Positions 33,927 through 45,915 of a stretch of DNA of 64,000 bases are shown here, one piece after another. The notes beneath the pieces were generated by a model, which saw only the letters and a program-made list of their open reading frames with translations, was not told the origin of the DNA and did no database searches. Position numbers and translations under genes: made by a program. This DNA comes from Plantago ovata. Its lineage: Eukaryota > Streptophyta > Magnoliopsida > Lamiales > Plantaginaceae. Where the stretch lies: the NCBI GenBank assembly GCA_028274465.1, contig CM051457.1, forward strand, positions 72,762,496-72,826,495, read 5' to 3'. The first letter of the stretch is position 1. Each line of letters opens with the position of its first letter.

Positions 33927-34400
33927 TTATGGCATTATCTTCCGCACTGAAGTCTCTTCGCTTTTCTCTGATATGGGTATCGACGGGTCAACGTTCAGAC
34001 GGTGAACCGCGACTCGTGGGTCGATCCCCTTAAGGTCCTCGGTACTCCACGTGAAGATGTCGTTGTTATCTTTCAAAAATTGGATGAGTTTCATCCTTAC
34101 TTCTGTAGTCATCTCGGTACCAATCTTTGTGACCTTGTCGGCGCTTCCTTCGACAATTTGGATTTCTTCCAGAGTTTCTCTTGCTTCAATTTTGTTTTTC
34201 TCAAACAACTTCATCTTTTGGAAGAGGGTGGTATTGGTGGGATTACTTGATACTCCTCTAGCTCTTTAACAACTCCTACTAGGGTATCCTTATCTTTCTT
34301 CACGATTACTTTTCTTCGCCTAAGTGACGGACTTGGCTTCTTTGACTTTTTCTTCACTCGCCGAACCGTGTAGAAACGATAAGGAGCATTGTGAACAAGG
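33927..34400 (-). pseudogene. Tat pol: region upstream of RT
   Basis: Minus-strand coding remnant with FLKDNNDIFTWSTEDLKGID and HRLNVDPSIPI, the conserved lead-in to gypsy RT, preceded by a charged linker. The protease and gag would follow further right but are cut by the chromovirus starting at 34401; caagg (34396-34400) is the presumed target duplication of that insertion. Confidence 0.75.
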
Positions 34401-36172
34401 GGTTACACCCAGTTTTTTTAATTATTTATTTATTTAATTTATTTATTTAATTAATTAATTATCGGAGTAAATTATTTTATTCGGTAATTATTTAATTTTT
34501 TTCCCGCGAAAACAAATTCGACTTTAGTGGGTTCGCGTAGGAGTGATTCGTTTGTTCCTTATTGGACTAGCTAGCAATCTGACTCCGTTTAAGGCCCAAT
34601 TTTTGTTTTCCCCATCAGCTGGCCCAATTCTGTTTTGGCCCAAATCAACTAGCCCCATCAGATCATTCTTCAACCCTAACCCTAACCCTAGAACAAAAGC
34701 CACCTTCCCTCATCTCACTTCTTCATTCACACCACACACCAAAGAGAAAATCAGATCTCTCTCTCTCCCCTTCACTCTCTCGCCGCCGCCGACCACCGTC
34801 CGCGTCGCCGATCTCGCTCGGCCGCCGGTTAGTTCCGCCGCTGCCGATTCGATATCTCCGATCCGATTCGGCCGCCACCGTTCCGATCCCATTCGTGTCG
34901 ATCCAATTCCGACCGCACCGTCTCCGTTCAGATCGATCCGATCCCGGCCATGCTCCGATTCCGTTCTACTCCTCCCGTCCATTCCGATCCGGTATACTTT
35001 CCGGTAAGTTCCGTTCGGCTCAGTTTGGTTGTGTGGATTTAATCTCGATTGAGATTTGATTTCGATTTCTTGTTCATTTGTTTTCCACCCGTTTCAGTAC
35101 CGTTCGGCCCGGATTCGTTCGCTGCTCCGCCCCTGCTCGCTCGGTGTTCGATCCGTCCCTGTCCAGTTCCCGTCTGTTTCCCGTCCAGTTCCACGGAAGG
35201 TAGTACGCTGCCTCCTTGCGTTCATCTTCTTTTTTTTGTTTAATTCCTATTTTACCCCTGCTGCATTTGACCTCGTATTTCAACCGAGAACCGGGACCTA
35301 GGATAGTTGTGGTTGTTGTTGGACTATTGTTTTGTTGTTTGACCTCGTATGTTGATCGTATTGGATTTGTTTGGCTTCGAGAAACTGATAGGACCTTAGT
35401 GTATTAATCTGAACCTTGAGGACTTGTTTGAGTACTGTGGAATTAGAAAGGACCTTTTTGCAAATTGTCTTTGACCGTGTTGACTGAGGACTAGTTTGAA
35501 AGACTTATTTATTTTTGAGGACTGTTGTGCAAGTGTAAAGGGCTGTTGGACTTGATTGTACTTTCTGAAAACTAAAAGGACTTTTCTGCAATTAGTGTGC
35601 AAGGGTAGTTTGGTAATTTTACTGTGCTGGACTAAACTGTTAAAACAAGTTTTCTCTAAGGACTGTTCTTGAATTTGTTGAAAGTGTGGTATTGTTTTGC
35701 AATTTACCTCTGAGGGTATTTTAGTAATTTCTCGAGAATGAAAGAGTGTTTTCTGAAAACGTTTCAAGTTAAATAGTTTCTGCTTTGGTACTTTTGTAGT
35801 GACTGCCTTGCTAGCTTAGTTGGTTAGGTAGTACTGGTATCAGAGCCTAGATCAACCCAAAGCCCGCACCGGGTGGACGGTTGGTAAAGGTTATTGTCAG
35901 TTTGTCACCCCCACCACTTAAGGCGCTCGACGAGGACGTCGAGGCTTTAAGGGGGGTAGTTTGTAATGCCCCGCATCCCACATCGCTTAAGACTGAGTGG
36001 AATAAAGGGTATATATGTTAGACCACCACTCTCACATGGTATGAGGCGTTTTGGGTGATTCCAAAAGCAAATCCGTGCGGGCTCAGGCCCAAAGCGCACA
36101 ATATCATACTGTGGGGACGTGTGTGGGTCCGTCCAGGAGTAACCACGCCGGCCGAATTGGTCGGGTCGTTAC
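34401..36172 (+). repeat. Chromovirus 5' LTR, composite
   Basis: The left ~790 bases align with the 3' LTR at 41609-42427. The right border is set by gtcgttaca before the PBS-like gttggtattagagc, giving the mirrored ends tgtaac..gttaca. The part from about 35836 has the layout of a separate miniature element, so this LTR is probably composite. A short ccctaaccctaaccctag run (34674-34691) is shared with the 3' LTR. Confidence 0.6.
35836..36172 (+). mobile_element. TRIM-like module within the chromovirus LTR
   Basis: Order: tggtatcagagcctagatc (like an initiator-Met PBS) at 35836, a non-coding spacer, a strong hairpin (arms ctcgacg/cgtcgag with flanking cttaa/ttaag, near 35920-35953), a polypurine tract aaggggggtagtt, then a 208-bp LTR-like piece, tgtaatgcccc..cgttaca (35965-36172). 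This is the layout of a terminal-repeat retrotransposon in miniature without its first LTR. Alternatively these are native parts of the chromovirus LTR; the matching region of the 3' LTR lies outside the window. Confidence 0.45.
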
Positions 36173-36173
36173 A

Positions 36174-36190
36174 GTTGGTATTAGAGCTTG
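36174..36190 (+). promoter_or_regulatory. Chromovirus primer binding site
   Basis: ttggtattagagcttga directly after the LTR end; close to the initiator-Met PBS tggtatcagagc usual for plant chromoviruses. Confidence 0.7.
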
Positions 36191-36450
36191 AGTTCAAACT
36201 CGAGTTTGCTAGGATAGGATCTTTTGACCTTTGTGGTGTGTGTGAGGGTCCGAGTCGCTGGTTAGGTCTTGCATTTTCTTTTACTTTTCTGATCCGAGTC
36301 TTACGTACTAACTTTAAACTGTTTCTCCATCTTCTCTATTCTAATTCTGGCGTCCTTCTGATCCGTTTCTGAAATTATTGAACTTCCGTGGATGCTTTTG
36401 ATTTTGACGTAGTTATTAACTAGCTAAATACGCATGTGCTTACAGATAGG

Positions 36451-36892
36451 TATGAGTACCGAAAAGAAAGTCATCCGTTACCGCCTAGTCGAAGGGGAGT
36501 TTAACCCCTATACCACCGTTCCCGTCATTGGCATTTACCCTTGAAGCGTGATGGACAGGGTCGTTCGCGAACGAGACCACTACTGGCTGGAAAACATGAA
36601 GCTTCAAGACGAAATGGGAACGAAGGATCCGGAAATCAGATTCCTTAAGATGGCTTTACGTGCCGCAAAGGAGAACTCCAGCTTTGTCTCGTTAACCACA
36701 TCCAACCTAGGCATCAAGATTCGTAAGAGGAAGGCTCGGAGGACATTTCCTGAGGGTTGCGGACCTTCACGTAGAGTGGAGGATGAGGAAGAACCCGAAG
36801 AAGAACCCGAGGAGGACCCCTCTGAGGAAGAAGGAGAAGATGCACACGTGCCCGAACGACGTTTCGAAGATGATATCGATGACGTTTATTAG
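36451..36892 (+). pseudogene. Chromovirus pre-gag acidic ORF
   Basis: A coding-like stretch upstream of gag. The part from 36548 reads MDRVVRERDHYWLENMKL, a heptad-like helix, then a basic patch (KIRKRKARR) and a long Glu/Asp-rich tail (EEEPEEEPEEDPSEEEGED) to a stop at 36890-36892. A similar start lies upstream at 36451. It is separate from gag (37255) and has no catalytic motif. Extra small ORFs before gag occur in some plant gypsy elements; no function is assigned. About one break. Confidence 0.45.
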
Positions 36893-37254
36893 GATAGATG
36901 CCTTTCTGAGCTCGTACCGAATTTCCCTTCTGCCAAGCAAGTTTTGTTTATTTCAGCCTGACTGAAACTGTTTATGCTTTTCTGTTTACGTGACAATGTG
37001 GTTTTCTGTTTACTCGCTAAGACGAGTAGAGACTAGTTTTCCTTTGAATAATTGCATGCTTGGTTTATTTGAGACTACGTTGATTTCTTGATTTTGCGTT
37101 TTGTTTTTAAAGTTCAAGGCATGTTTTCTTCACTGCTCAGTTACATACCTGTTGTAGAATATTAAGTACTTGCTTTAGTTCCTTTTTCTGTTCTTTTCTA
37201 AGTTAGAAATTCGAGGTTGTTAAATCAACTGCTAAGTAGTGCCCTTTTGTTAGA

Positions 37255-40200
37255 ATGAATCACAGAAACACTCGTGGCACCAGCAGCAATGGAAGTGGAG
37301 ATGATCAACATGCTGAAAATGGAGACCAAGTGGACCGCATCATCGCCGCTTTGGGAAATTTCAGCGAAACTATTCGCGACGTTAGGGCACCACCTGTTCA
37401 GCCAGCTCCTCCGCCACCACCACCGATTCAGACCATCGATCAAGCTGCGGAACGTTTCACTCAATTCCACCCTGACAGGTTCGAGGGAACGCCTGATGCC
37501 CGTCAGGCTAAGCTCTGGTTAGAGGGTATGGAGAACTTGTTATCGATCCTGCACTATCCGGACGAGAGGAAAATTGAGCTTGCAGCTTTCCAGTTCGTGG
37601 GAGCCGCTAGGAACTGGTGAAGGACCGTGAATGCAAGATGGAGGCAAGAGGGAGTTGCTCGCACCTGGGAGAAATTCACCAAGGATTTCATGGACAAGTA
37701 CGTGCCTCGCCTGGTCCGCGAGAACAGGAGAGATGAGTTACAGGCTTTGGTGCATGGGAACATGGATGTTGCCGACTACGACTCAGAATTTACCCGACTA
37801 TTGAAGTATGTGCCGCATTTTCAGGACGATGAATGGGAGAAGGTGCGCCACTTTGTGAAGGGTCTGAACTCTGAGATCCGGTACAGTTTGTTTGGGACCA
37901 ACATGCCTACCTACCTCAAGGCTGTTGAACTCGCTTCTGAGGTAGAAAGTAGTCTCAAAGAAATCAAGATGGCTGATAAGCCGTACTCTAGCAAGAGGAG
38001 CTACTCTAGTTCTTCTGGGAACCATGAAGGTGGAAGCCAATCTGGATACAAGAGGGAGAGTCGAGGTGGATATCAAGCTGGATATCAAGCACCACCGCCG
38101 AAGTATCCCCGTAATCAGCAGGACAACCGTTCCCGCAATGCTACTGGAGGGTCTGGGCAGTCATCCCAAGCAAGGAAGAATTGCAACTACTGTGGAGGAG
38201 TCAACCACGATGAGAACAACTGCTGGAAAAGACAAGGCTTGTGTTTGGCTTGTGGGAGCAAGGATCACAAGATCAGCCAGTGTCCGAACCGTCATGCAAT
38301 TGTCAAAGGGGGGAGACCAGGAGGCTATGCTCCGAGAAATGACGGAAAAGGTACTATGGCTAAGCCCCAAGTTTACAGCATAGGTGGTCATGAAGTTCCT
38401 GACGCCGCGAATGTGGTTGAAGGTACGTTACTGATCGCTCAAACTTCTTCTAAAGCTTTATTTGATCCTGGTGCTACGCATTCTTTTATTGCTGAAGTAT
38501 TTGCTGAGTCACTCGTTTTACCGTACAAAGTTTTACCCCACGCTTTAGAAGTATGTACGCCTTTGGGAGCTAGTTTAATCACTAAGAAGTTCATCGAGCG
38601 TTGCGAAATTTCTATCCTAGGAAGAACTTTCCCTGCTGACCTTATCTTTCTACCTCTTTCGACCTACAATGTTATTCTGGGTATGGATTCGTTGTCTGAG
38701 CACTACGCACAACTGGATTGTCGAACCAAGGCTATATCCCTGGGAAAACCTGGAGAGGAGAAGGTCGTGTGGAAAGGAGATAAGGGGAAGGATGAGAAGT
38801 TTCTGATGTCCGCTATGGAAGCTAGGAAGCTGTACGTGAAGGGTGCTACCTGCTTTTTGGCGTATCTGATCAATAAAACTAAAGATCAACCAAAAATCGT
38901 GGAAGTTCGGGTGGTTAGGGAATTCAAGGGTGTTTTCCCTGAGAAGTTGGATTCCGTACCCCCTGAACGAGAAGTGGAATTTAGTATTGATCTGGTACCT
39001 GGCACCGCACCCATTTCGAAGTCACCCTATAGAATGGCACCTGCTGAGCTTAAAGAACTTAAGACTAAACTGCAAGATCTGGTTGATAACGGTTTTGTGA
39101 GACCTAGTTCTTCGCCTTGGGGATCACCGGTTTTGTTTGTAAAGAAGAAGGATGGTAGTATGAAGATGTACATCGACCATCGAGGCCTGAACCAAGTCAC
39201 TGTCAAGAACAAGTACCCCCTACCCCGTATTGAGGAACTCTTCGATCAATTAGAGGGTTCGAAGGTTTACTCGAAGCTTGATCTATGACAAGGCTATTAT
39301 CAAGTTAGGGTAAGGGAAGAAGACATACCTAAGACCGCTGTGAACTCGAGGTATGGTCATTATGAGTTTGTAGTGATGCCGTTTGGCCTTACAAATGCCC
39401 CAGCTGTGTTCATGAATTTGATGCACCGAGTTTTTCAGCCGTATTTGGATCAGTTTGTTGTTGTTTTCATCGATGATATTCTCGTTTACTCGAAATCCGA
39501 AGAGGATCATCAGAAACATCTTCGAATTGTCTCGGAAACTCTTCAGAACAACAAGTTGTATGCCAAATTCAGCAAGTGTGAGTTTTGGCTAGATAAAGTA
39601 GCCTTTTTAGGGCACATTATCTCTGGGGAAGGTTTGGAGGTTGACCCATCGAAGATTGAGTCGATAGTTAACTGGAAGAGACCCGAATTTGTCACTGAGG
39701 TGAGGAGTTTTCTCGGTTTGGCTGGTTACTATCGCCGTTTTGTGAAGGATTATTCGAAGATAGCTGGACCCTGGTCCTCCTTAACCGGGAAAAACCCTAA
39801 GTTCGTATGGAGTGACAAGTGTGAGGAAAGCTTCGAGGAGATGAAGAAGAGATTGACCACTGCTCCTATACTAGCTCTCCCCGAGGGGACCAATGACTTT
39901 GTGGTTTACGCTGATGCTTCAAAGGAAGCTTTGGGTTGTGTACTGATGCAACGGGAAAAGGTGATCGCATATGCTTCGAGAAAGTTGAAGCCATATGAAA
40001 GAAATTACCCAACCCATGACCTTGAGCTAGCTGCTATAGTCTTTGCCTTGGGAAAGTGGAGACACTACCTTTGTGGTCCTGAGTTCACCATCCTCACTGA
40101 TCATAAGAGCTTGAAGTATGTGTTCACACAAAAGGAGTTGAACATGAGACAACGATGATGGATGGAATTTCTGGGCGATTACACTTGTACCGTTCGATAT

Positions 40201-41600
40201 CACCCTGGTAAGGCCAATGTGGTCGCTGATGCCTTAAGTCGTAGGGTACATGTCTCAAATCTCGAAGTATCCAACTTGTCTTGTATGTTCGCCAATATCA
40301 CTTGAGGTATGAGCTGGCAGGTAGAATTCTTGAAACCCAAGAGCATGATGAAGAGCTTCAAGACATCAAAGCACATATCACTGAACCTCGCAATGCGAAA
40401 TTCTCTGTTGATGAGAATGGAGCCCTAAGGTTTCAAGGTAGATTGTGCGTGCCTTCTGATGAAGAGCTTAGGCGTCTAATTTTAGATGAAGCTCCTAAAT
40501 CTAAGTACTCGATGCATCCTGGAGGAAACAAAATGTATGAAGATTTGAAGAAGGTTTACTGGTGGACCAATATGAAGCGAGATATTGCACAGTTTGTGCA
40601 AAGTTGTTTGGTCTGCCCGCAAGTAAAGGCTGAGCACCAGAAACCGGGAGGTTTACTACAACCACTCGAGATTCCACAGTGGAAATGGAAGATGATCACT
40701 ATGGATTTTGTAACTGGTCTACCGGTAGCTAGGGTGGTTTTGATAGTGTTTGGGTTATTGTCGATAGGTTGACAAAATCGGTGCACTTTCTGCCTGCGAA
40801 AGCCACCTACACATCCGAGAAGTTAGCCGAGGTTTATCACGATGAGATAATTAAGCTACATGGCACTCCGCTGAGTATTGTGTCTGATAGAGATCTGAAG
40901 TTTGTTTCGAGGTTTTGGAAGCAAGTACACGAAGGCTTGGGTACCAAGTTGAACTTTAGCACCGCAGCACATCCGCAAACGGATGGTCAATCCGAAAGAA
41001 CCATTCAAACTCTAGAGGATCTACTGAGATTGTGTGTGCTTGATCACCAAGGTAGTTGGGCACAACACTTGCCATTGGTTGAGTATGCTTATAATAATAG
41101 TTATCAAGCATCGATTGGGATGGCACCGTTTGAAGCACTATATGGTCGAAAATGTTGATCACCGCTGTACTGGGATTTGGAGGACCGAATTTCTACACCG
41201 GTAGCTGGAGAGAGGACTCTCAATGAGATGATACAAGAAACCTTGGAAAAGGTTAGGCTTATCCGAGACTGATTGAGAACTGCTCAAAGTAGACAAAAGA
41301 GTTACGCCGACAATCGTAGGCGAGATAGAAGTACTATCCTGACCCGTCGCACGTGATTCAACCCGATGAGGTGACTATTGAGGAGGATTTGTCTTACGTG
41401 GAGAAACCGATTCGTATTCTAGACCAAAAGGTGCATCAACTCCGTAATAGGCAAATCAAGCAAGTTAAGGTTCTGTGGCGAAACCATCAGTACGAGGAGG
41501 CAACCTGGGAAAGCGAGGATGACATGCGCCGGCAGTATCCCGAACTCTTCAACTTTTCAGGTGCGAATTTGGGGACCAAATTCTTTTTGGGGGAAGAGTG
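37255..41600 (+). pseudogene. Chromovirus gag-pol with chromodomain, broken
   Basis: gag (Retrotrans_gag, from MNHRNTRG at 37255; FHPDRFEGTPD.. to about 37970), two CCHC knuckles ([14 protein letters not shown] and [14 protein letters not shown], about 38185-38285), protease with [13 protein letters not shown] near 38455-38493, RT from about 39000 ([30 protein letters not shown] near 39465-39495), RNase H ([25 protein letters not shown] near 40240), integrase (H2C2 near 40520-40620; core with SDRDLKF and HPQTDGQSERT near 40890-41010) and a chromodomain near 41395-41560 (VLWRNHQYEEATWESEDDM). About six breaks. Confidence 0.9.
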
Positions 41601-41608
41601 TAACATCC

Positions 41609-42427
41609 CGTTTTTTTTTTTTAATTATTTATTTATTATTTTATTTATTTAATTAATTTATTTAATTAATTAATTATCGGCGTAAATTATTTTATTCGGT
41701 AATTATTTAATTTTTTTTTCACGAAAACAAATTCGACTTTAGTGGGTTCGCGTAGGAGTGATTCGTTTGTTCCTTATTGGACTAGCTAGCAATCTGACTC
41801 CGTTTGAGGTCCAATTTTCGTTTTCCCCATCAGTTGGCCCAATTCTGTTTTGGCCCAAATCCACTAGGCCCATCAGATCATTCTTCAACCCTAACCCTAA
41901 CCCTAGAACAAAAGCCACCTTCCCTCATCTCACTTCCTCATTCACACCACACACCAATGAGAAAATCAGATCTCTCTCTCCCCCCTTCACTCTCTCGCCG
42001 CACCCAACTGTCGTCGCCGCAGCCGACCACCGTACACGCCGCCGATCCCGTTCCGCCGCCGCCGATTCGATCTCTCCGATCCGATTCGGCCGCCACCGTT
42101 CCGATCCCGTTCATGTCGATCCGATTCCGACCGCACCGCCTCCGTTCAGATCGATCTGATCCCGGCCGTGCTCCGATTCCGTTCTACTCCTCCCGTCCAT
42201 TCCGATCCGATATACTTTCCGGTAAGTTCCGTTCGGCTCAGTTTGGTTGTGTGGATTTGAATCTCGATTGAGATTTGATTTCAATTTCTTGTTCATTTGT
42301 TTTCCACCCGTTTCAGTACCGTTCGGCCCGTTCGTGTACCTTCTTCAGCCCGGTTTCGTTCGCTGCTCCGCCCCTGCTCGCTCGGTGTTCGATACGTCCC
42401 TGTCCAGTTCCCGTCTGTTTCCCGTCC
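41609..42427 (+). repeat. Chromovirus 3' LTR, left part
   Basis: tgtaacatcccg directly after the polypurine tract; aligns with 34401 to about 35190. It stops where Athila-1 begins at 42428 (cccgtttcccgtc context), so the rest should resume right of the window. Confidence 0.88.
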
Positions 42428-43619
42428 GATGAACGTGTATTTTACACCTTCATTCGAGTCTTTTTTCACCGATTTAGCTATCCTCTATGTTAATTTAGCT
42501 ATATTTTAGTGCATTTTATTAGAATAGTGTCACGTTTCCCTTTTCTTTGCATTTTTCAGGTTTTAGGTAAAAAATGTGATTTTCCGGGTAATTATATTAA
42601 AGAGGTGGAAGATTTGATGTTTCGTAGCCATCCACGGTGTTTCTAGAAGGTTCCGGATGAGATTTGAGGTCTAGGGGTCGAGTTTCAAGGCTTAAAGGTC
42701 ACTAGAAGGCAAAATTCGAGTCCAAAAAGGAAACCAACTTTAAGAAAACGCGTAACCGACTCTGGAGTTGCCCGGGACAGGGGCGAAATGCCCCGTGCCG
42801 GGCGAACCGCCTGGCACGTGGGACGGTTCGCCCAACACTCTTCCGATGCCTATATATATATTCGTCTAACCTCTACGTTTTTAATACCTTTTCACATTAG
42901 TTTTAGAGACGAATTCTCCAGAGCCTGTTCTGGGAATTCTTAGCATAGGAGACTCTTTTTCTTATCAATTTGGAGGATTAAGCATAGCAATTGGACCTCG
43001 TTGTTTATCAATTCTTGCTTGTGAGCTAGCAATTCTTCGGAGATTGACAACCTTCGTTGGTAACTTGTATCTCACGATTTTTCTACTTTTATTTATTTCT
43101 TTCAACATGTTTTCATTCAATGTTGCTTTGATTCTGTTGATTGCATTCTATCTATGAGTAGCTAAATCTATCGTTGGTGATAGTATGTGATTTCTTAGCT
43201 AGGGTTCTTAATTATGCATGATTGGTTGTAACGCGATTCAGTCAAGACTTATTGCTTTATTTCTTTGATCTATCTAAGCCCTCTATCTTCGTAGTGTTGA
43301 ATTGAACGGAACACATTGGACAATTCATGATCTTAGATTTCTATGCAAACGTTCAAGTACTTCATGCATGATTATTAACCTGATACTTTGAATGATCATA
43401 CTATCACTAACTTCCATTATTATTGATAAGAAAATATGTGCTAAGTCGTTTGTTGAGTTTATAGTTTAAGTTAAATTAGATAAAGCTAGTTATAGTCCTT
43501 AGAGATCGACACTCGAGGTTATTTTACTGCTACACTACGGTTTTCGTTGTAGTTGTGAATTGCCTTTGGCTAAAAACAAATTTATTTGATTAATTGAGTC
43601 TGACAAATTCGGTTCATCA
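42428..43619 (+). repeat. Athila-1 5' LTR
   Basis: Runs from about 42428 (gatgaacgtgtattttac) to ttcatca at 43619, 1192 bp; the ends mirror each other (tgatgaa/ttcatca). Includes a GC-rich segment near 42770-42835 with two hairpins: ggggc/gcccc (42780-42794) and gggcgaaccg/cggttcgccc (42800-42809 with 42824-42833). A TATA-like tatatatata follows at about 42850. Confidence 0.85.
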
Positions 43620-43621
43620 AA

Positions 43622-43640
43622 TTGGCGCCGTTGCCGGGGA
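43622..43640 (+). promoter_or_regulatory. Athila-1 primer binding site
   Basis: ttggcgccgttgccgggga two bases after the LTR. This is the diagnostic Athila PBS, taken to pair with an aspartate tRNA. Confidence 0.92.
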
Positions 43641-43897
43641 TTTGCTTGTGAGTCGCTCTGGGGGTTTGCTCTCAGAAAATTTCACTCTCTTACCCTATTT
43701 CTTTCCCTCTATCTTTTTCAGTAAATTCATCTAATCTGATCTCGGTTACCTTGCGTGCTTGCGCTCTCGAAGTTCTCGGTTACATTGTGTTTGTTTGCAC
43801 TCTTTGTGCTTTTCTTTGCAAGTTTTTGTTTTTCTTTTGTGGATTCTGCTCCTTTGTTTCTTGTTTCCTCATGTGCAGAAACTAGTCATATGAAAGG

Positions 43898-44314
43898 ATG
43901 AGTCAACCTCCGTTGCCCCGGTATGTGATGCCTCGAGGGTCTTGCATAACATTGGATGACGATTGCAGGGATTATGACTTCGATCCTTCGTACTACTCCA
44001 TTCTCTCCATGTTTTCGATGGGTGATGATCCAAGAGGGTTCTTAGACACGTACGAGGAAGGGGTGTTGAGGATACCTCGTGAGAATGAGGAGGGGGTTAT
44101 TTTATCACATGAGAAACTTTGTATGAGAGGATTTATGGGATCCTTGAAAGGGTACGCTCGAGGATGGCTCAGAATCCCACCGGAAAAATCGTTGCGCACT
44201 TGGGGTGAAGTAACCAGCAAGTTTCTGGAAAATTGGGATAGGTACTCACCTCCCGGGTCAAGGGCATGGACGTCTCGCTTCAGTAGTCAGCCAACAGAAA
44301 TCGACATTGCCGAT
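43898..44314 (+). pseudogene. Athila-1 gag, 5' part, interrupted
   Basis: Starts MSQPPLPRYVMPRG and carries the beginning of a gag domain: MRGFMGSLKGYARGWLRIPP and SLRTWGEVTSKFLENW, the WL..P..S...W.....FL pattern of Athila gag. Coding runs directly to the Angela-3 LTR. Confidence 0.75.
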
Positions 44315-45915
44315 TGATAGTGTATATGTCCTAGAGATAGTCCTAACTAAGGGCATGGTGCCCTTATAGAGGGCATATATGTACTATTACACAGGTCAAC
44401 GTAATATAATATATGTTTGTTGCATTTTACTATTGAGTATCGCTTTCATATTTATATTACACCGGGCATGCAGCATGTCATATCTCTATTACTGTCTGTA
44501 TTGATATTAAACATGTCCCCTCGGATAGATGACCGATCACACAGATAGTGGGAGCTATGTGAGTTATCATCTATCCCAAACTCTCCCTAGTCGAGGTTCA
44601 TCTCGGATGTAGGGGTCTGAATGAACCAGACGAGACTAGTATGCGTGGAGGTTATACTTGTTGGAGCAAGTGTGAGACGATCCCACGGCCACGGAACGGA
44701 TTGTTGGACAATCGAGAAACGTTCCCATAACTGCGCATAGTTGTTCGAAGAAGGATTATCGAACAATGGAAGTACCCATCGGACACTCCCATCGATGTAT
44801 ACTCTACACCGAAGTGTCTATTGGAACCGGTGAGTTGTCGAAGTGATGCCAGTCGTCCTTTGTACTTACAGGACTTTATCATCACATTTGTTGCCCCATA
44901 TCCTTGGTGGACCCGTCGATGTCAGCTCTGAATAAGCAACTGACCTAAGACACGATCGAGGATTATGGCTACATACAAATGGGGATGATAAGTGATTCTG
45001 TGAAGGATTCATCTCTCAAGTGTAGCACAGGAGAGCACTACTCATAGTCTGCATCGTTGTGTTGGTAAAGTCACTGGCCAGTGCAAATGATATGTTATGA
45101 TGGTCATAAGTATATCTTAACCAAGCAACTCCCTGAGACGCTCGTGGATGTATTATTGGGATAGACACTTCATCGATCCTAGATACATTCGAGCAAGTCA
45201 GATGAAGGGACGTTACCATCGCCGCGTTGAGCGCAACAGGCTTCGCAACGAAAGGGTTAGCTTTGAGAAACCTCTCAAACGTCCTCACGTATTAATATTG
45301 CAAATGGAACCGTCTAGGAATTCCATGTTGCCTAGTCTAGGACTTGCTTAATACGATGAGGCCCTATGGGTCACACTATGTGGTGATTCAGCTTATGAGA
45401 ATATCCTTGAAGATGGAATCACAATTAATTTGGAATTAATTGTGATTGATGGATTATAATTGATTTGGAATTAATTATAATATTTGGTGACTCAATTAAT
45501 GATTTGGAATTATTAATTGAATTGGCTAATTAATTGTATTTTATGTAAATACAATTAAAGATTATATTTTGGAAATATAATACAGGTTTGATTAGAAAGG
45601 ATATGTTAATTTAGAATTAACATATGCACTTGGGAAAAATCTACTTGGAGTTTGAATTCCCTTAGAACTATAAGTGGGTCCCAAAATTGGGACCCACCTC
45701 CCGTAGGACTGGGCGCGCGCGCGCATGGTAGATAGGGGAAGGAGTTCGACTACTTCCTCTATTAGCAGTCAAAGGGATAAGTTAGATTTTCCTGATTGAG
45801 TTTGAATTGCCTTAGAACTATAAGTGGGTCCCAAAATTGGGACCCACCTCCCGTAGGACTGGGCGCGCGCGCGCGCATGGTGGATAGGGGAAGGAGTTCG
45901 ACTCCTTCCTCTATT
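44315..45915 (+). repeat. Angela-3 5' LTR, incomplete
   Basis: Starts tgatagtgtatatgtcc at 44315. The block with gtgggtccc/gggacccac and the (GC)n tract occurs twice in tandem (about 45645-45795 and 45796-45915), unlike the other copies. The downstream LTR end and PBS are not present, and the sequence passes directly into leader. Confidence 0.85.

Larger units (their letters stand above)
13550..34400 (-). mobile_element. Tat-lineage Ty3/gypsy element (Retand-like) with antisense extra gene
   Basis: Read on the minus strand: pol (from 34400 leftward: protease region, RT, RNase H, second RNase H, integrase), then a 3' non-coding region holding a gene on the opposite strand, then the polypurine tract and the 3' LTR (14236 to 13550). 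A second, archaeal-type RNase H between RNase H and integrase is the hallmark of the Tat lineage, and extra ORFs in antisense between pol and the 3' LTR are known in that lineage (Retand-type). The gag and 5' LTR are missing because the chromovirus begins at 34401. It hosts Angela-2 and a MITE. Broken, with several breaks. Confidence 0.85.
34401..42427 (+). mobile_element. Chromovirus (Ty3/gypsy, Tekay/Del-like)
   Basis: 5' LTR from 34401, PBS-like site at 36174, a pre-gag ORF, gag-pol footprint with a C-terminal chromodomain, polypurine tract ttttgggggaagag, and the first ~820 bases of the 3' LTR (41609-42427), cut there by Athila-1. The chromodomain and the integrase words WKWKMITMDFV..GLP place it among chromoviruses, most like Tekay/Del. 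By eye the first LTR segments differ by about 4%, besides small length changes. Broken, with about six breaks. Confidence 0.88.
42428..44314 (+). mobile_element. Athila-type element 1, 5' part
   Basis: LTR, PBS and the start of gag, then interrupted by Angela-3 at 44315. It inserted in the chromovirus 3' LTR. The LTR family is the one seen at 1-318. The remainder must lie to the right of the window if the nest is simple. Confidence 0.85.

Noticed and set aside
34674-34691. ccctaaccctaaccctag, telomere-like repeats, also at 41888-41905
   Set aside because: Only about three units, within both copies of the chromovirus LTR, so they are LTR sequence and not an interstitial telomere.
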